A stretch of DNA of 9,297 nucleotides. Origin: Magnetominusculus dajiuhuensis (GTDB lineage: Bacteria > Nitrospirota > Thermodesulfovibrionia > Thermodesulfovibrionales > Magnetobacteriaceae). The DNA lies in assembly GCF_046044395.1 (NCBI RefSeq), contig NZ_JBJUSG010000136.1:1-9297 (forward strand). The letters run 5' to 3'. Both the position numbers and the translations under genes were made by a program. Shown here piece after piece: positions 1 to 6,939 of this stretch; positions within the stretch are counted from its first letter, which is position 1; each line of letters begins with the position of its first letter. The notes under the pieces are model-generated. The model did no database searches. It saw nothing but the letters and a program-made list of their open reading frames with translations, and was not told the origin of the DNA.

Positions 1-50
1 TCAAAAACCCTTTTATCAATAGGTGCAAATTTCTATATCGGAGCTTGGGT
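1..50 (+). repeat. Left copy of 50-bp inverted repeat bounding the window
   Basis: The first 50 bases are an exact reverse complement of the last 50 bases (9248-9297). Identity stops sharply: base 51 onward (ATTGGGC) bears no likeness to the reverse complement of the bases before 9248 (GAAAACC). The sharp edge, inverted arrangement and housekeeping content between the copies suggest that the window lies between two copies of a dispersed repeat, for example insertion-sequence ends, and that the assembly broke there. If so, the element's outer end reads ACCCAAGCTCCGATATAG going outward. No IS family could be assigned from memory. The exact length may simply be the assembly overlap length. Confidence 0.85.
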
Positions 51-63
51 ATTGGGCATTAAC

Positions 64-92
64 TTTACAAATAATACGAATTATGGTATAAC
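64..92 (+). promoter_or_regulatory. Possible sigma70-type promoter before the sensor kinase gene
   Basis: TTTACA (64-69) and TATAAC (87-92) are separated by 17 bp, the ideal sigma70 spacing. The expected start site (about 98-100) falls on or just past the Shine-Dalgarno-like AAGGGA at 93-98, so this promoter would give a leader of only about 8 nt. That makes either a near-leaderless message or a different promoter possible. The terminal repeat ends only 14 bp upstream. Confidence 0.3.
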
Positions 93-106
93 AAGGGACA
101 TGGGTT

Positions 107-2014
107 ATGGCTAAGGACGATAGTAGGGGAATGTGCAGGGATTACTTACAGTCCCATTGTTATTGGGTGCTGCCGGTGGTGTTTTGGGCGCTTGTATCTC
201 TGGCTTCGTTGAAGTGGCATTTGTATTTGCTGGAAGAAGAGGCGTTTAATATGGCCCTTGAGTCAGGCCGCTCGATGTTCAAAATGATTGAGACCACACG
301 CCTCTGGAACTCCAGCCATGGCGGCGTCTATGTCCCCGTTACAGAGACATCGCAGCCCAATCCCTATATTGACGTCCCCGAAAGAGACATAACCACTGTT
401 GACGGTAAAAAACTGACATTGGTTAACCCGGCATATATGACGCGCCAGATATCAGAAATGGCCAAAAGCATAAACAGCGTGGAGTTTCACATCACGAGCC
501 TTAAGCCCATAAGGCCGGGCAATATAGCCTCACCGTGGGAAGCGGCGGCCCTTAAGCGCTTTGAGAAGGGTTCTGAGGAGGAAGTCAGGCTGCAGGGGCC
601 GGAAGGTACGTTTATCTATATGGCCCCGTTGAAGGTGAAGACATCCTGCCTGAAGTGCCACGACAAACAGGGATACAAAGAAGGCGATGTCAGAGGCGGT
701 ATATCGGTGACCGTGCCGGTGTCTTCTATTGCCAAATACACTATTAACCAGAGGAATAATTTCATCGTCCTGCACATATTTATATTCATCTCCATGTCAT
801 TGACAATGCTGTTTTTTACAAAGCGCCTGAGGCGGCAGTGGCTGGCCCTCAAAGAGGCCAAAGATACGCAGGAGACCGTCGTAGAGGAGCGCACTGCCGA
901 GTTGAAAGAAACGAATGTGCGCCTGACAGAGGAGATAGATGAACGCAAAGCGGCTGAGGAGGTAATCACGGAGTCGGAGATGAAATTTCGCTCCCTGATT
1001 CAATCCGTCATGGATGGAATAATCTCTACTGACTCTCAGGGCATAATTATCGCGTTTAACAGGGGGGCTGAGTCCCTGTTCGGATATACCGCCGGGGAGG
1101 TAATCAATAAACCCATTTCGATACTAATCCCCGAACGCCTTAACGAGGCATATTTAAGGGCGTTTAAGGCATTTCAGCTCCTCGGTGAGTCATACATGTC
1201 CGGTAAACGGGTCGAGTTTGAGGGGCTTAGAAAGGATGGCACAGAGTTTTCCTTTGATATCTCACTGGCCTCATGGAAGACAAAGAGCGGGACGTTTTAT
1301 ACTGGCATCGCCCGCGATATCACCGCTCACAAGAAGATGGAAAACCAGATAAACGCGTCCCTGCGGGAGAAGGTAATCCTTATTCGGGAGATTCACCACA
1401 GGGTAAAAAACAACATGCAAATCATCATAAGCCTTCTTAATATCCAGTCCGGGCTTATTAAAGACCCCGCGGACGCCGAGATGTTTAATGAGACTAAGAA
1501 CCGAATACTGGCAATGTCACTTGTCCATGAGCGGCTGCACCAGTCCGAAACCCTTGCCAATATAGATTTTGCCGACTATGTGGGAAAACTCGCCAGGGGG
1601 CTTTTTCGCTCCTACGGCGTGAATACCTCAAGGGTTGCGCTTAAAGTTGACATACCTACGCTGTCCATCGGTGTGGATATGGCCGTATCGTGCGGCCTTG
1701 TGTTGAATGAACTGCTGTCAAATTCCCTGAAACATGCCTTTAAAGGCGGCAGAAGCGGTGAGATTGGTATTACCGTATCCTGCCATAACGGTGAGTATGA
1801 CATTGACATATGGGATGACGGCGTGGGATTGCCGGAGTCTGTCGGCCTTAGGGACAACGAGACACTCGGCCTGCAGCTTGTGGTGTCCATTGTGGAAAAC
1901 CAACTACGCGGCACGGTTGCCTTAAACAAAGAAAAAGGCACGAGGTTTAAGATTACATTCTCAGAGGCCAGGTCAAAGTCAAGCGAAGTCTCCTTTGACG
2001 ATGTGAAGGACTAG
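107..2014 (+). CDS. Membrane sensor histidine kinase: heme-c periplasmic domain, PAS, HisKA_2, HATPase
   Basis: This 635-aa protein is an inner-membrane sensor kinase. Two hydrophobic segments (about residues 21-40 and 219-238) enclose a ~180-residue periplasmic domain of the DUF3365/Tll0287-like type. That domain carries a CLKCH heme-c attachment motif at 181-185. A charged coiled-coil linker (about 245-290) leads to a PAS domain (about 290-405, with GIISTDSQG and FGYTAGE) and then a HisKA_2-type dimerisation/phosphoacceptor segment, EIHHRVKNNMQ (phosphoacceptor His430 or His431). The C-terminal HATPase has an N box (LNELLSNS, 533-540), a G1 box (DDGVGLP, 570-576) and LGLQLV (587-592). ATG at 107 has AAGGGA eight bases upstream, and an in-frame stop at 89-91 rules out a longer form. 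The covalent heme suggests redox or gas (NO, CO, O2) sensing. No response regulator lies in the window, so the output is unknown. Confident on architecture; the ligand is inferred. Confidence 0.93.
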   Translation: MAKDDSRGMCRDYLQSHCYWVLPVVFWALVSLASLKWHLYLLEEEAFNMALESGRSMFKMIETTRLWNSSHGGVYVPVTETSQPNPYIDVPERDITTVDGKKLTLVNPAYMTRQISEMAKSINSVEFHITSLKPIRPGNIASPWEAAALKRFEKGSEEEVRLQGPEGTFIYMAPLKVKTSCLKCHDKQGYKEGDVRGGISVTVPVSSIAKYTINQRNNFIVLHIFIFISMSLTMLFFTKRLRRQWLALKEAKDTQETVVEERTAELKETNVRLTEEIDERKAAEEVITESEMKFRSLIQSVMDGIISTDSQGIIIAFNRGAESLFGYTAGEVINKPISILIPERLNEAYLRAFKAFQLLGESYMSGKRVEFEGLRKDGTEFSFDISLASWKTKSGTFYTGIARDITAHKKMENQINASLREKVILIREIHHRVKNNMQIIISLLNIQSGLIKDPADAEMFNETKNRILAMSLVHERLHQSETLANIDFADYVGKLARGLFRSYGVNTSRVALKVDIPTLSIGVDMAVSCGLVLNELLSNSLKHAFKGGRSGEIGITVSCHNGEYDIDIWDDGVGLPESVGLRDNETLGLQLVVSIVENQLRGTVALNKEKGTRFKITFSEARSKSSEVSFDDVKD

Positions 2015-2036
2015 CCGCTTATGTGGCGCTTTGGCC

Positions 2037-3905
2037 TCATGCGGCTGACACAGCGGCCTTGCCGTGATATTTATAAAACGCGTCGAGACCTTCTTTTCCC
2101 ATGTAACGGGTCAGGAGGGCTGGTTCAGTCATTGTCAAATCAACAAGAATAAGGCCGTCAAGGCAGTCGCCGAAACTATGGTCAATGTTAAAGCCGATTA
2201 ACTTGCCCCCAAGCCGCAGATACTGCTTGAGCAGGATGGGTACACCCTTTGGGGGGGTAGATTCAGCGGACGACTGGCCTTGCGCCACGCCCCCGGAGTC
2301 CCCGATTGCGGCAATCAGCTCCGATATGTCGTCTATATCCCTGACAAACGACAGGGCGGTGCCGCTATCCCAACCTGTTACTGACTCCGCCCTGAGCGGG
2401 GTCTTTGGCCTTATGTATCTTGCCAGCGATGGAATGTAACTTGTCATCTTCAGGAAGGACACGATGAGCTGGGTTGAAGCGCCGGTATAGTCCTTGTTTA
2501 TGCTCACAGGGCCAAACAAATATCTGTATCTGGGATTGTACGAGACTATTTGGCCGATTCCCTTCCACAGGAGCAGAAGCGGCAGGTAACTCTTTTGGTA
2601 CTCCTGCCTGACGAAAGACCTGCCCATCTCAAGCGCGGGGCTTATCTTGTCGAGGAATTGTTCGCCATACTTAAACAGTGTGCTCGTGTATAACCCCTTT
2701 GTTCCCTGTTTCATAAGTATCTCATCTGTCTTTCCAAACCTGTAAGCCCCTACAATCTCGTTTTTGTCGCTATTGAAGATAAACAGATGCAGGTAATGAG
2801 CATCAAATTGGTCTGTGTCTGCCGCCTTGCCCGTGCCTTCATTACCGGCGCGGAAGGTTATCTCGCGCAGGCGGCCTATCTCCCTAAGGATAGAGGGAAT
2901 CTGCCATGAATATGCGCTGGCGGCGGTGTATTGTCCGTGTCTGACGAGGATTTGTTCCTCCGGCAGGGCGGCTATTTCGTAGCGCATGACATCGGGATTT
3001 TCAGCAGGGGCAATGGGTGCCGCCCCTTCTGATGCCCCTTTCGTAATGTTGAATGGCAGGCTGAAGGGGAATCGTCTTTTTCTCTTTGGCTCTGTGCCGT
3101 TAGCAAGCAGGTATGTGCGCAGCCTAAGGTAGTCCATCACCGCATCGTCGGATTCTATCTTTGAGAGCCTGTTAAATGAGACTATACCGCCGACTTTCAC
3201 GCGTATGGTCTTCTTTTCCTTGTTCAGAAATTCGCGTGGAAGCATCGCCGTGCGTAGGAGCGGGTGTATCAGGCCGGCCAGTTGAAACAATATGCCGTTT
3301 GAGCCGCCAAAGTAAACAGGCAGGACGGGGGATGCGGTCTTCCTTATTATCCTTGCAATGGAGGAGTCCCATTTGGGGTCGGTTACTTCGCGTTTTTGAA
3401 GGTCAACGTGTGAGACCTCACCGGCTGGAAAGACCACTAACATGCCGCCCTGTTTTACCCACAAAACTGTCTCTCTGAGGGATTTGACATTCATACGGTA
3501 AGAGTCTTTCTTTTTAAAAGGATCAACAAAGAAGAACATGTCTGCGATGTCAGGGATATAGCTCAGCAGATAGTTGGCCATAATCCTGACGTCAGGACGA
3601 ACCATGCGCAGTACAGAGGCAATAATCATCCCCTCTATGCCTCCAAACGGGTGATTTGCCACAACGACGGCAGGCCCGGAGGCGGGGATGCGCCTGATTT
3701 CCTCATCTGAAATCTCATACTTCACATTGAGCGCCTCAAGCGTTTTTGTAACAAAACAGCCGCCTTCCCTTCTGGCCAGCTCCTCATATAGCTTATTAAG
3801 GCGGTGAAATGACATGAGGCGCTCCAGTGCGGCCCTGATAACAGGATGCCCGTTTGAGGGAAGTTCAAGCCTGAAAACATTACTCTTGTGTGAGTTGTCC
3901 GCCAT
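2037..3905 (-). CDS. OlsF-like bifunctional acyltransferase (LPLAT + N-acyltransferase domains)
   Basis: This 622-aa protein (648 aa if translated from ATG at 3983) has an N-terminal lysophospholipid-acyltransferase domain. In long-form numbering it shows VVVANHPFGGIEG (107-118), with His111 as the presumed catalytic base, and FPAGEVS (185-191). A low-complexity linker (about 297-330) leads to a GNAT-like N-acyltransferase half with the COG3176/OlsB signatures REITFRAGNEGTG (373-385), HLFIFN, EIVGAYRFG (409-417) and the tail ILLKQYLRLGGKLIGFN (583-599). This domain order matches OlsF, which makes ornithine lipids by N-acylating ornithine and then O-acylating the product. Amino-acid specificity cannot be read from sequence. 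In the HX4D-type motif the acid is Glu117, one residue further on, as in hemolysin-like relatives. ATG at 3905 is preferred because AGGAGG sits seven bases upstream, while 3983 has none. It is convergent with the kinase gene, with a 22-bp gap. No transmembrane segment is evident. Confidence 0.82.
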   Translation of the reverse strand: MADNSHKSNVFRLELPSNGHPVIRAALERLMSFHRLNKLYEELARREGGCFVTKTLEALNVKYEISDEEIRRIPASGPAVVVANHPFGGIEGMIIASVLRMVRPDVRIMANYLLSYIPDIADMFFFVDPFKKKDSYRMNVKSLRETVLWVKQGGMLVVFPAGEVSHVDLQKREVTDPKWDSSIARIIRKTASPVLPVYFGGSNGILFQLAGLIHPLLRTAMLPREFLNKEKKTIRVKVGGIVSFNRLSKIESDDAVMDYLRLRTYLLANGTEPKRKRRFPFSLPFNITKGASEGAAPIAPAENPDVMRYEIAALPEEQILVRHGQYTAASAYSWQIPSILREIGRLREITFRAGNEGTGKAADTDQFDAHYLHLFIFNSDKNEIVGAYRFGKTDEILMKQGTKGLYTSTLFKYGEQFLDKISPALEMGRSFVRQEYQKSYLPLLLLWKGIGQIVSYNPRYRYLFGPVSINKDYTGASTQLIVSFLKMTSYIPSLARYIRPKTPLRAESVTGWDSGTALSFVRDIDDISELIAAIGDSGGVAQGQSSAESTPPKGVPILLKQYLRLGGKLIGFNIDHSFGDCLDGLILVDLTMTEPALLTRYMGKEGLDAFYKYHGKAAVSAA

Positions 3906-3912
3906 GTCTGTT

Positions 3913-3918
3913 CCTCCT
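3913..3918 (-). promoter_or_regulatory. Shine-Dalgarno site that fixes the acyltransferase start at 3905
   Basis: On the minus strand this reads AGGAGG, seven bases before the ATG at 3905-3903. The in-frame upstream ATG at 3983 lacks any purine-rich site and would coincide with the predicted transcription start from the TATAAT at 3995-3990. The internal start is therefore preferred. Confidence 0.7.
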
Positions 3919-3989
3919 GAATCTGTGCTGGTTATTTGTTCGGGTGCCGCCCCTGCGGGACTATCGTTTGTTATTATATCCATGCGTGT

Positions 3990-4018
3990 ATTATATCGGC
4001 ATATTGTTACAATTGTAT
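3990..4018 (-). promoter_or_regulatory. Putative promoter for the acyltransferase gene
   Basis: The minus strand has a consensus TATAAT at 3995-3990. With 17-bp spacing the -35 would be ATACAA (4018-4013), which is weak. Transcription would begin near 3983 and give a ~78-nt leader before the AGGAGG-preceded ATG at 3905. A second TATAAT lies at 3978-3973 on the same strand. The whole 3984-4097 stretch is AT-rich. Confidence 0.35.
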
Positions 4019-4097
4019 TAAGGTGTGGTTATAATTTTGTTATAGTTTTGTTAAATTATTGTATTAATACGGGCGCTGAAACTTTTCGGGCCGCATG

Positions 4098-4127
4098 TTG
4101 ACATAAGCAGGGCAATAATATTACTAT
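4098..4127 (+). promoter_or_regulatory. Sigma70-type promoter for the SnoaL-like/bacterioferritin cluster
   Basis: A perfect TTGACA (4098-4103) is followed after 18 bp by TACTAT (4122-4127). Transcription would begin near 4134 and give a ~50-nt leader. At the predicted 5' end lies a small hairpin, AGCCG-GTCG-CGGCT (4133-4146), which could stabilise the transcript. No further consensus promoter was seen before the next two genes, so one promoter may serve all three. Confidence 0.5.
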
Positions 4128-4184
4128 CAGTGAGCCGGTCGCGGCTGTACTATAAATCAAGGATTATTCGGAGGCCACAATATT

Positions 4185-4670
4185 ATGAAGAAATTAGCGG
4201 CGCAAATACTCTTAGCCGGTGCGGCTGTGGCTTCGGCGGGGATGTTCTTTGTCGAGGCCAGTCAGAAACTTGCTGTGGAACCCGCAAAGACCCAGGCGAA
4301 AAAGGCCTTTGACGGCATAAACCAGGCATACGAGAAAGGCGATATAGATACCATGATGAGCAATATCGCATCGGACGCCAGCCTCACTATCATAGGCGCA
4401 GAGGACGGCAACTATTATGTCGGATATGAGAACGTTAAAAATGGCTTAAAAAAGGCCGCTCAACTACGCGCATACAAGTGCCAGATGACCGAACAGTCTG
4501 TCAACGTAAACAAATCAAGTGACGTGGCATGGATAGCCCAGAAGAGCGATTGCACTATGGCCAAAAGCGGCAAGAAAGTGACGATGCGGTCAACGGCCGT
4601 CGAGATAAAAAAAGACGGCAAATGGCTCCTCATCCAGGCACACCACTCTCTTGGAACGCCAGAAGAATAA
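4185..4670 (+). CDS. Secreted SnoaL-like (NTF2-fold, SnoaL_3/DUF4440 type) protein, paralog 1
   Basis: This 161-aa protein begins with a Sec-type signal peptide (MKK followed by a hydrophobic stretch to about residue 22; cleavage likely near ASA or VEA), so it is probably periplasmic. The mature part follows the SnoaL_3/DUF4440 plan: an N-terminal helix pair with FDGINQAYEKGDID (42-55), then SDASLTIIG (63-71), VGYENVKNGL (79-88), and a final strand with the family-typical GKWLLIQAHHSLG (145-157). Cys99 and Cys123 have exact counterparts in the next gene and may form a disulfide. GGAGG at 4170-4174 lies 10 bases before the ATG. The fold is a small cone-shaped pocket used by many enzymes and binding proteins, so substrate and role are unknown. 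It heads a cluster with its paralog and a bacterioferritin-like gene, which hints at, but does not prove, a link to iron or redox stress. Confidence 0.85.
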   Translation: MKKLAAQILLAGAAVASAGMFFVEASQKLAVEPAKTQAKKAFDGINQAYEKGDIDTMMSNIASDASLTIIGAEDGNYYVGYENVKNGLKKAAQLRAYKCQMTEQSVNVNKSSDVAWIAQKSDCTMAKSGKKVTMRSTAVEIKKDGKWLLIQAHHSLGTPEE

Positions 4671-4742
4671 CAGCCGATTAATAACTCAAAACAAGCGGGC
4701 TGCCCTGCACGCCACGGATTCCCCCTGAGGGATGGCTTGCTC

Positions 4743-4749
4743 AAGGAGG
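4743..4749 (+). promoter_or_regulatory. Shine-Dalgarno site that fixes the second SnoaL-like start at 4758
   Basis: AAGGAGG lies eight bases before ATG 4758. The longer open frame starting with TTG at 4737 would place this site inside the coding region, and it adds charged residues ahead of a well-formed signal peptide, so it is rejected. The 87-bp gap before the gene also contains complementary CAAGC (4692-4696) and GCTTG (4735-4739), with CCC/GGG segments inside. These could fold just upstream of the ribosome site. Confidence 0.7.
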
Positions 4750-4757
4750 CAAAGACG

Positions 4758-5264
4758 ATGAAAAAGGTGCTGTACGTGTTGGTTGCCGCGGCAGCGGTGC
4801 TGCTTATGAGTAAAGGTGCTATGTGCGGCTCAGGGAAGCCCGTTGGACAGGATGTATATAGGGCGCAGGTAAAGAAGGTCTTAGACGATATAAACAACGC
4901 CTTTCTGAAAAGCGATATGGATGGGTTTTTAAAATACGTCGCCCACGACGCCGATGTAGTCGCCATTGATATAATGACCGGCGATTATATCGTGGGGTTT
5001 GATAAGATTGCAGAGCATATGAAAAAAACAGCCGGCATGAAGGCGACTTACAAGTGTTCGCTCATAGAAGAGACCATTCATGTAAATATGTCCGCAAGGG
5101 TGGCCTGGTCAGCCCAGCTTAGTGATTGCAACATCACGCTTGACGGCAAAACCGTATCTATGAAGGTCAGGTCCACATCCACGTTCGAAAGAAAAGGCGG
5201 CGCATGGCTCATGGTTCAGGGGCACGACTCCGTAGGTCTGCCTCACATCAGTGACGTCAGGTGA
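4758..5264 (+). CDS. Secreted SnoaL-like (NTF2-fold) protein, paralog 2
   Basis: This 168-aa protein starts MKKVLYVLV and has a hydrophobic core to about residue 17, so it is a Sec substrate. A Cys at 23 follows GAM rather than a proper lipobox, so lipoprotein processing is doubtful. The mature region is co-linear with the preceding product. DDINNAFLKSDMD, HDADVVAI, YKCSL (98-102), VAWSAQLSDC (115-124) and AWLMVQGHDSVGLP (149-162) line up with the same elements there, including the Cys pair (Cys100, Cys124). The two genes are therefore an old tandem duplication with considerable divergence; identity over the domain looks roughly one third by eye. Function is unknown. One difference is a short insertion before the RST strand. 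The gap to the next gene is 75 bp and includes a small CTGAC/GTCAG hairpin (5295-5309). Confidence 0.85.
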   Translation: MKKVLYVLVAAAAVLLMSKGAMCGSGKPVGQDVYRAQVKKVLDDINNAFLKSDMDGFLKYVAHDADVVAIDIMTGDYIVGFDKIAEHMKKTAGMKATYKCSLIEETIHVNMSARVAWSAQLSDCNITLDGKTVSMKVRSTSTFERKGGAWLMVQGHDSVGLPHISDVR

Positions 5265-5339
5265 CGGCTGCGACCCATATCCGGCGGCATTGAGCTGACC
5301 GGCAGTCAGACGCAATTAAATTACAGGAGGGAGTTATTT

Positions 5340-5756
5340 ATGGCAAGTGCGGAATTGAAAAAGATGATGAACGCGGCAATTGCGAGGGAACTCAAGGTCA
5401 GTATTCAGTACATTTTTCAACACATAATGATAAAAGGAAAAAGGGCCAGATTCATAGGTACGGAGTTACGGGCAATAGCCATCGTGGAGATGCTCCACGC
5501 GGAGAAAATAGCGGAGAGGCTCGTCTATCTCGGTGAAGTTCCAACCACAACTCCTGACCTCGTAGACATTACTGGCAGCGAGCAGGAAATCCTCCAGAAG
5601 GATTTAGCCGAAGAGGCTTATGCAATCGAGCTCTACAAAAAGATCATCAAAATGGCCAACGACGAGGGCGACTCCACCACGAGGCTGCTCTTTGAGCAAA
5701 TCCTCGCCGAGGAGGAGCTGCACCATCAGACATTTCAGACGCTCTTAGGGGAATGA
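5340..5756 (+). CDS. Bacterioferritin-like diiron protein, short form
   Basis: This 138-aa four-helix-bundle ferritin-like protein has the bacterioferritin ligand set in register: Glu17, Glu50, His53, Glu92, Glu125 and His128. Spacings are 33, 3, 39, 33 and 3, nearly those of E. coli Bfr (E18, E51, H54, E94, E127, H130). Met51 falls where Bfr has its heme-ligating Met52, so inter-subunit heme binding is possible. The expected role is ferroxidase activity and iron storage, or peroxide detoxification in the cytoplasm. It is about 20 residues shorter than E. coli Bfr because it ends only 10 residues after the last ligand. It therefore lacks the short fifth helix that lines the four-fold channel, and may assemble differently. 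AGGAGG (5325-5330) precedes the ATG by nine bases. Its last 22 bp overlap the 3' end of the opposing hemW gene. It is likely co-transcribed with the two secreted SnoaL-like genes. Confidence 0.9.
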   Translation: MASAELKKMMNAAIARELKVSIQYIFQHIMIKGKRARFIGTELRAIAIVEMLHAEKIAERLVYLGEVPTTTPDLVDITGSEQEILQKDLAEEAYAIELYKKIIKMANDEGDSTTRLLFEQILAEEELHHQTFQTLLGE

Positions 5757-6916
5757 CCCCGCTGCGCGTCAATCTTATCCATGATTGAACTTATGATTCG
5801 GTTGCTGACGAGAAACCCCCTTCTCGTCAGTTTCAATCGGGTCTCGTCAATCTCCGCAAGGCCGTTTTCCACAAGCCCCTGTAATCCCGCAACGTCAATA
5901 CCGCCCTCCCTGAGTCTTTCCACGGACACGCCCTCCGCGGTTCGAAGTCCAAGAAATATGTCTTCTTTCAGCCCTTCGCAGCCGTCAATAATCGTCGTCT
6001 CGCCAACTGGCAGCGTATTGTGTTCTATGTTGGTTAGATATTGCATGAGGTCAGCGGCGTTTGAACTTCTCAGAGAGTAGCCCTGTCCACTATATAGTAT
6101 TCTCAGATGAGAATGCGCACCAGCTCCTATCCCCGCATAGAGGCCCCGCCTCCAGTAGTTTTCGTTATGGCGGCATAGAAACCCCGCTCTGGCAAAGTTT
6201 GAGATTTCATAGTGGCAAAGTCCAGCACCGCCAAACTGCTCAGCCGCCGAACAATACATCGCGGCAATTGCGTCCTCCTCAGGAAGGACTGCCTCCCCAC
6301 TCATAACGCGCCGACCAAAGGGTGTGTCGGCCTCCGGGGTCAGCTCATATGCCGATACGTGTGGCGGGGCAAACGATAGCGCCCTCCGGACTGTCCTCAC
6401 CCAGCCCCCGACGGTCTGACCCTCAAGGCCATAGATGAGGTCAACAGAGAAATTCCAGAAATATTTTTTTATAATTTCTAATGCCCTGACGGCCTCCGCC
6501 GCATTGTGAATACGTCCCAGTGATATTAATTCCTCGTCGTTAAGGGACTGCACACCCACGCTTATCCTGTTTACGCCCGCCTGTCTGATGGCGCGGAGTT
6601 TTTCGTCGTCAGCACTTGAAGGGTTTACCTCCATAGTGATTTCGGCACCGTTTTCTATACCAAAATTATTATTAATAAATTCAAGGAGCCGCGCAATTGA
6701 CCCCGCCTCAAAGACAGAGGGTGTGCCGCCCCCGATATATATAGTCCTAAGTGTAACGATATTATCTTTTCGCAGTATAAGCTCACTTTTCAGGGCGTTG
6801 ACATAGCGTCTTTCCATCTCTCTTTCCATGCCGTTTTCATACGGTATCGAAAAAAAATCGCAGTACGGGCATTTCCTCAGACAAAAGGGTATGTGGATGT
6901 AAAGAGAGCTGACCAT
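5735..6916 (-). CDS. hemW: HemW, radical SAM heme chaperone (HemN-like)
   Basis: This 393-aa radical SAM protein has the 4Fe-4S motif CLRKCPYC (Cys12, Cys16, Cys19). Phe follows CD where true HemN has a further Cys, which points to HemW and not to the oxygen-independent coproporphyrinogen oxidase. Other family marks are YIGGGTPS (60-67), EVNP (96-99), GVQSLND (121-127), DLIYGLEGQT (159-168), HYEISNFA (235-242), HNENYW (250-255) and GIGAGAHS (262-269), followed by the C-terminal winged-helix region with LTRRGFLVSNRI (363-374). HemW binds heme and helps insert it into respiratory enzymes. The N-terminus MVSSLYIHIPFC matches the family's usual start, yet no Shine-Dalgarno site precedes the ATG; an AT-rich TAATAAT-like sequence lies about 7-14 bases upstream, so the message may be leaderless or weakly translated. 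Its 3' end overlaps the bacterioferritin-like gene by 22 bp. Confidence 0.93.
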   Translation of the reverse strand: MVSSLYIHIPFCLRKCPYCDFFSIPYENGMEREMERRYVNALKSELILRKDNIVTLRTIYIGGGTPSVFEAGSIARLLEFINNNFGIENGAEITMEVNPSSADDEKLRAIRQAGVNRISVGVQSLNDEELISLGRIHNAAEAVRALEIIKKYFWNFSVDLIYGLEGQTVGGWVRTVRRALSFAPPHVSAYELTPEADTPFGRRVMSGEAVLPEEDAIAAMYCSAAEQFGGAGLCHYEISNFARAGFLCRHNENYWRRGLYAGIGAGAHSHLRILYSGQGYSLRSSNAADLMQYLTNIEHNTLPVGETTIIDGCEGLKEDIFLGLRTAEGVSVERLREGGIDVAGLQGLVENGLAEIDETRLKLTRRGFLVSNRIISSIMDKIDAQRGHSPKSV

Positions 6917-6939
6917 GGTATATTATTACAAAAACATGT

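Noticed and set aside
1..114. Open frame from base 1 to a TAA at 112-114, possible C-terminus of an upstream gene
   Set aside because: It runs through the terminal repeat, has no recognisable motif, and the other repeat copy gives a different short open tail (to about 9217). Chance open reading in AT-rich DNA is more likely.
2013..2046. AGCCGC/GCGGCT inverted repeat between the convergent kinase and acyltransferase genes as a terminator
   Set aside because: The loop is 22 bp, the arms enter both coding ends, and no T-run follows on either strand. A GCCGC/GTGGC mini-stem (2014-2027) is also too weak to call.
3906..3983. Extra 26 N-terminal residues of the acyltransferase from the ATG at 3983
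   Set aside because: There is no ribosome-binding site, the ATG coincides with the predicted transcription start, and AGGAGG precedes the internal ATG at 3905.
5735..6916. Reading this gene as HemN (oxygen-independent coproporphyrinogen oxidase)
   Set aside because: The fourth Cys of HemN's CxxxCxxCxC is Phe here, and HYEISNFA is the HemW hallmark.
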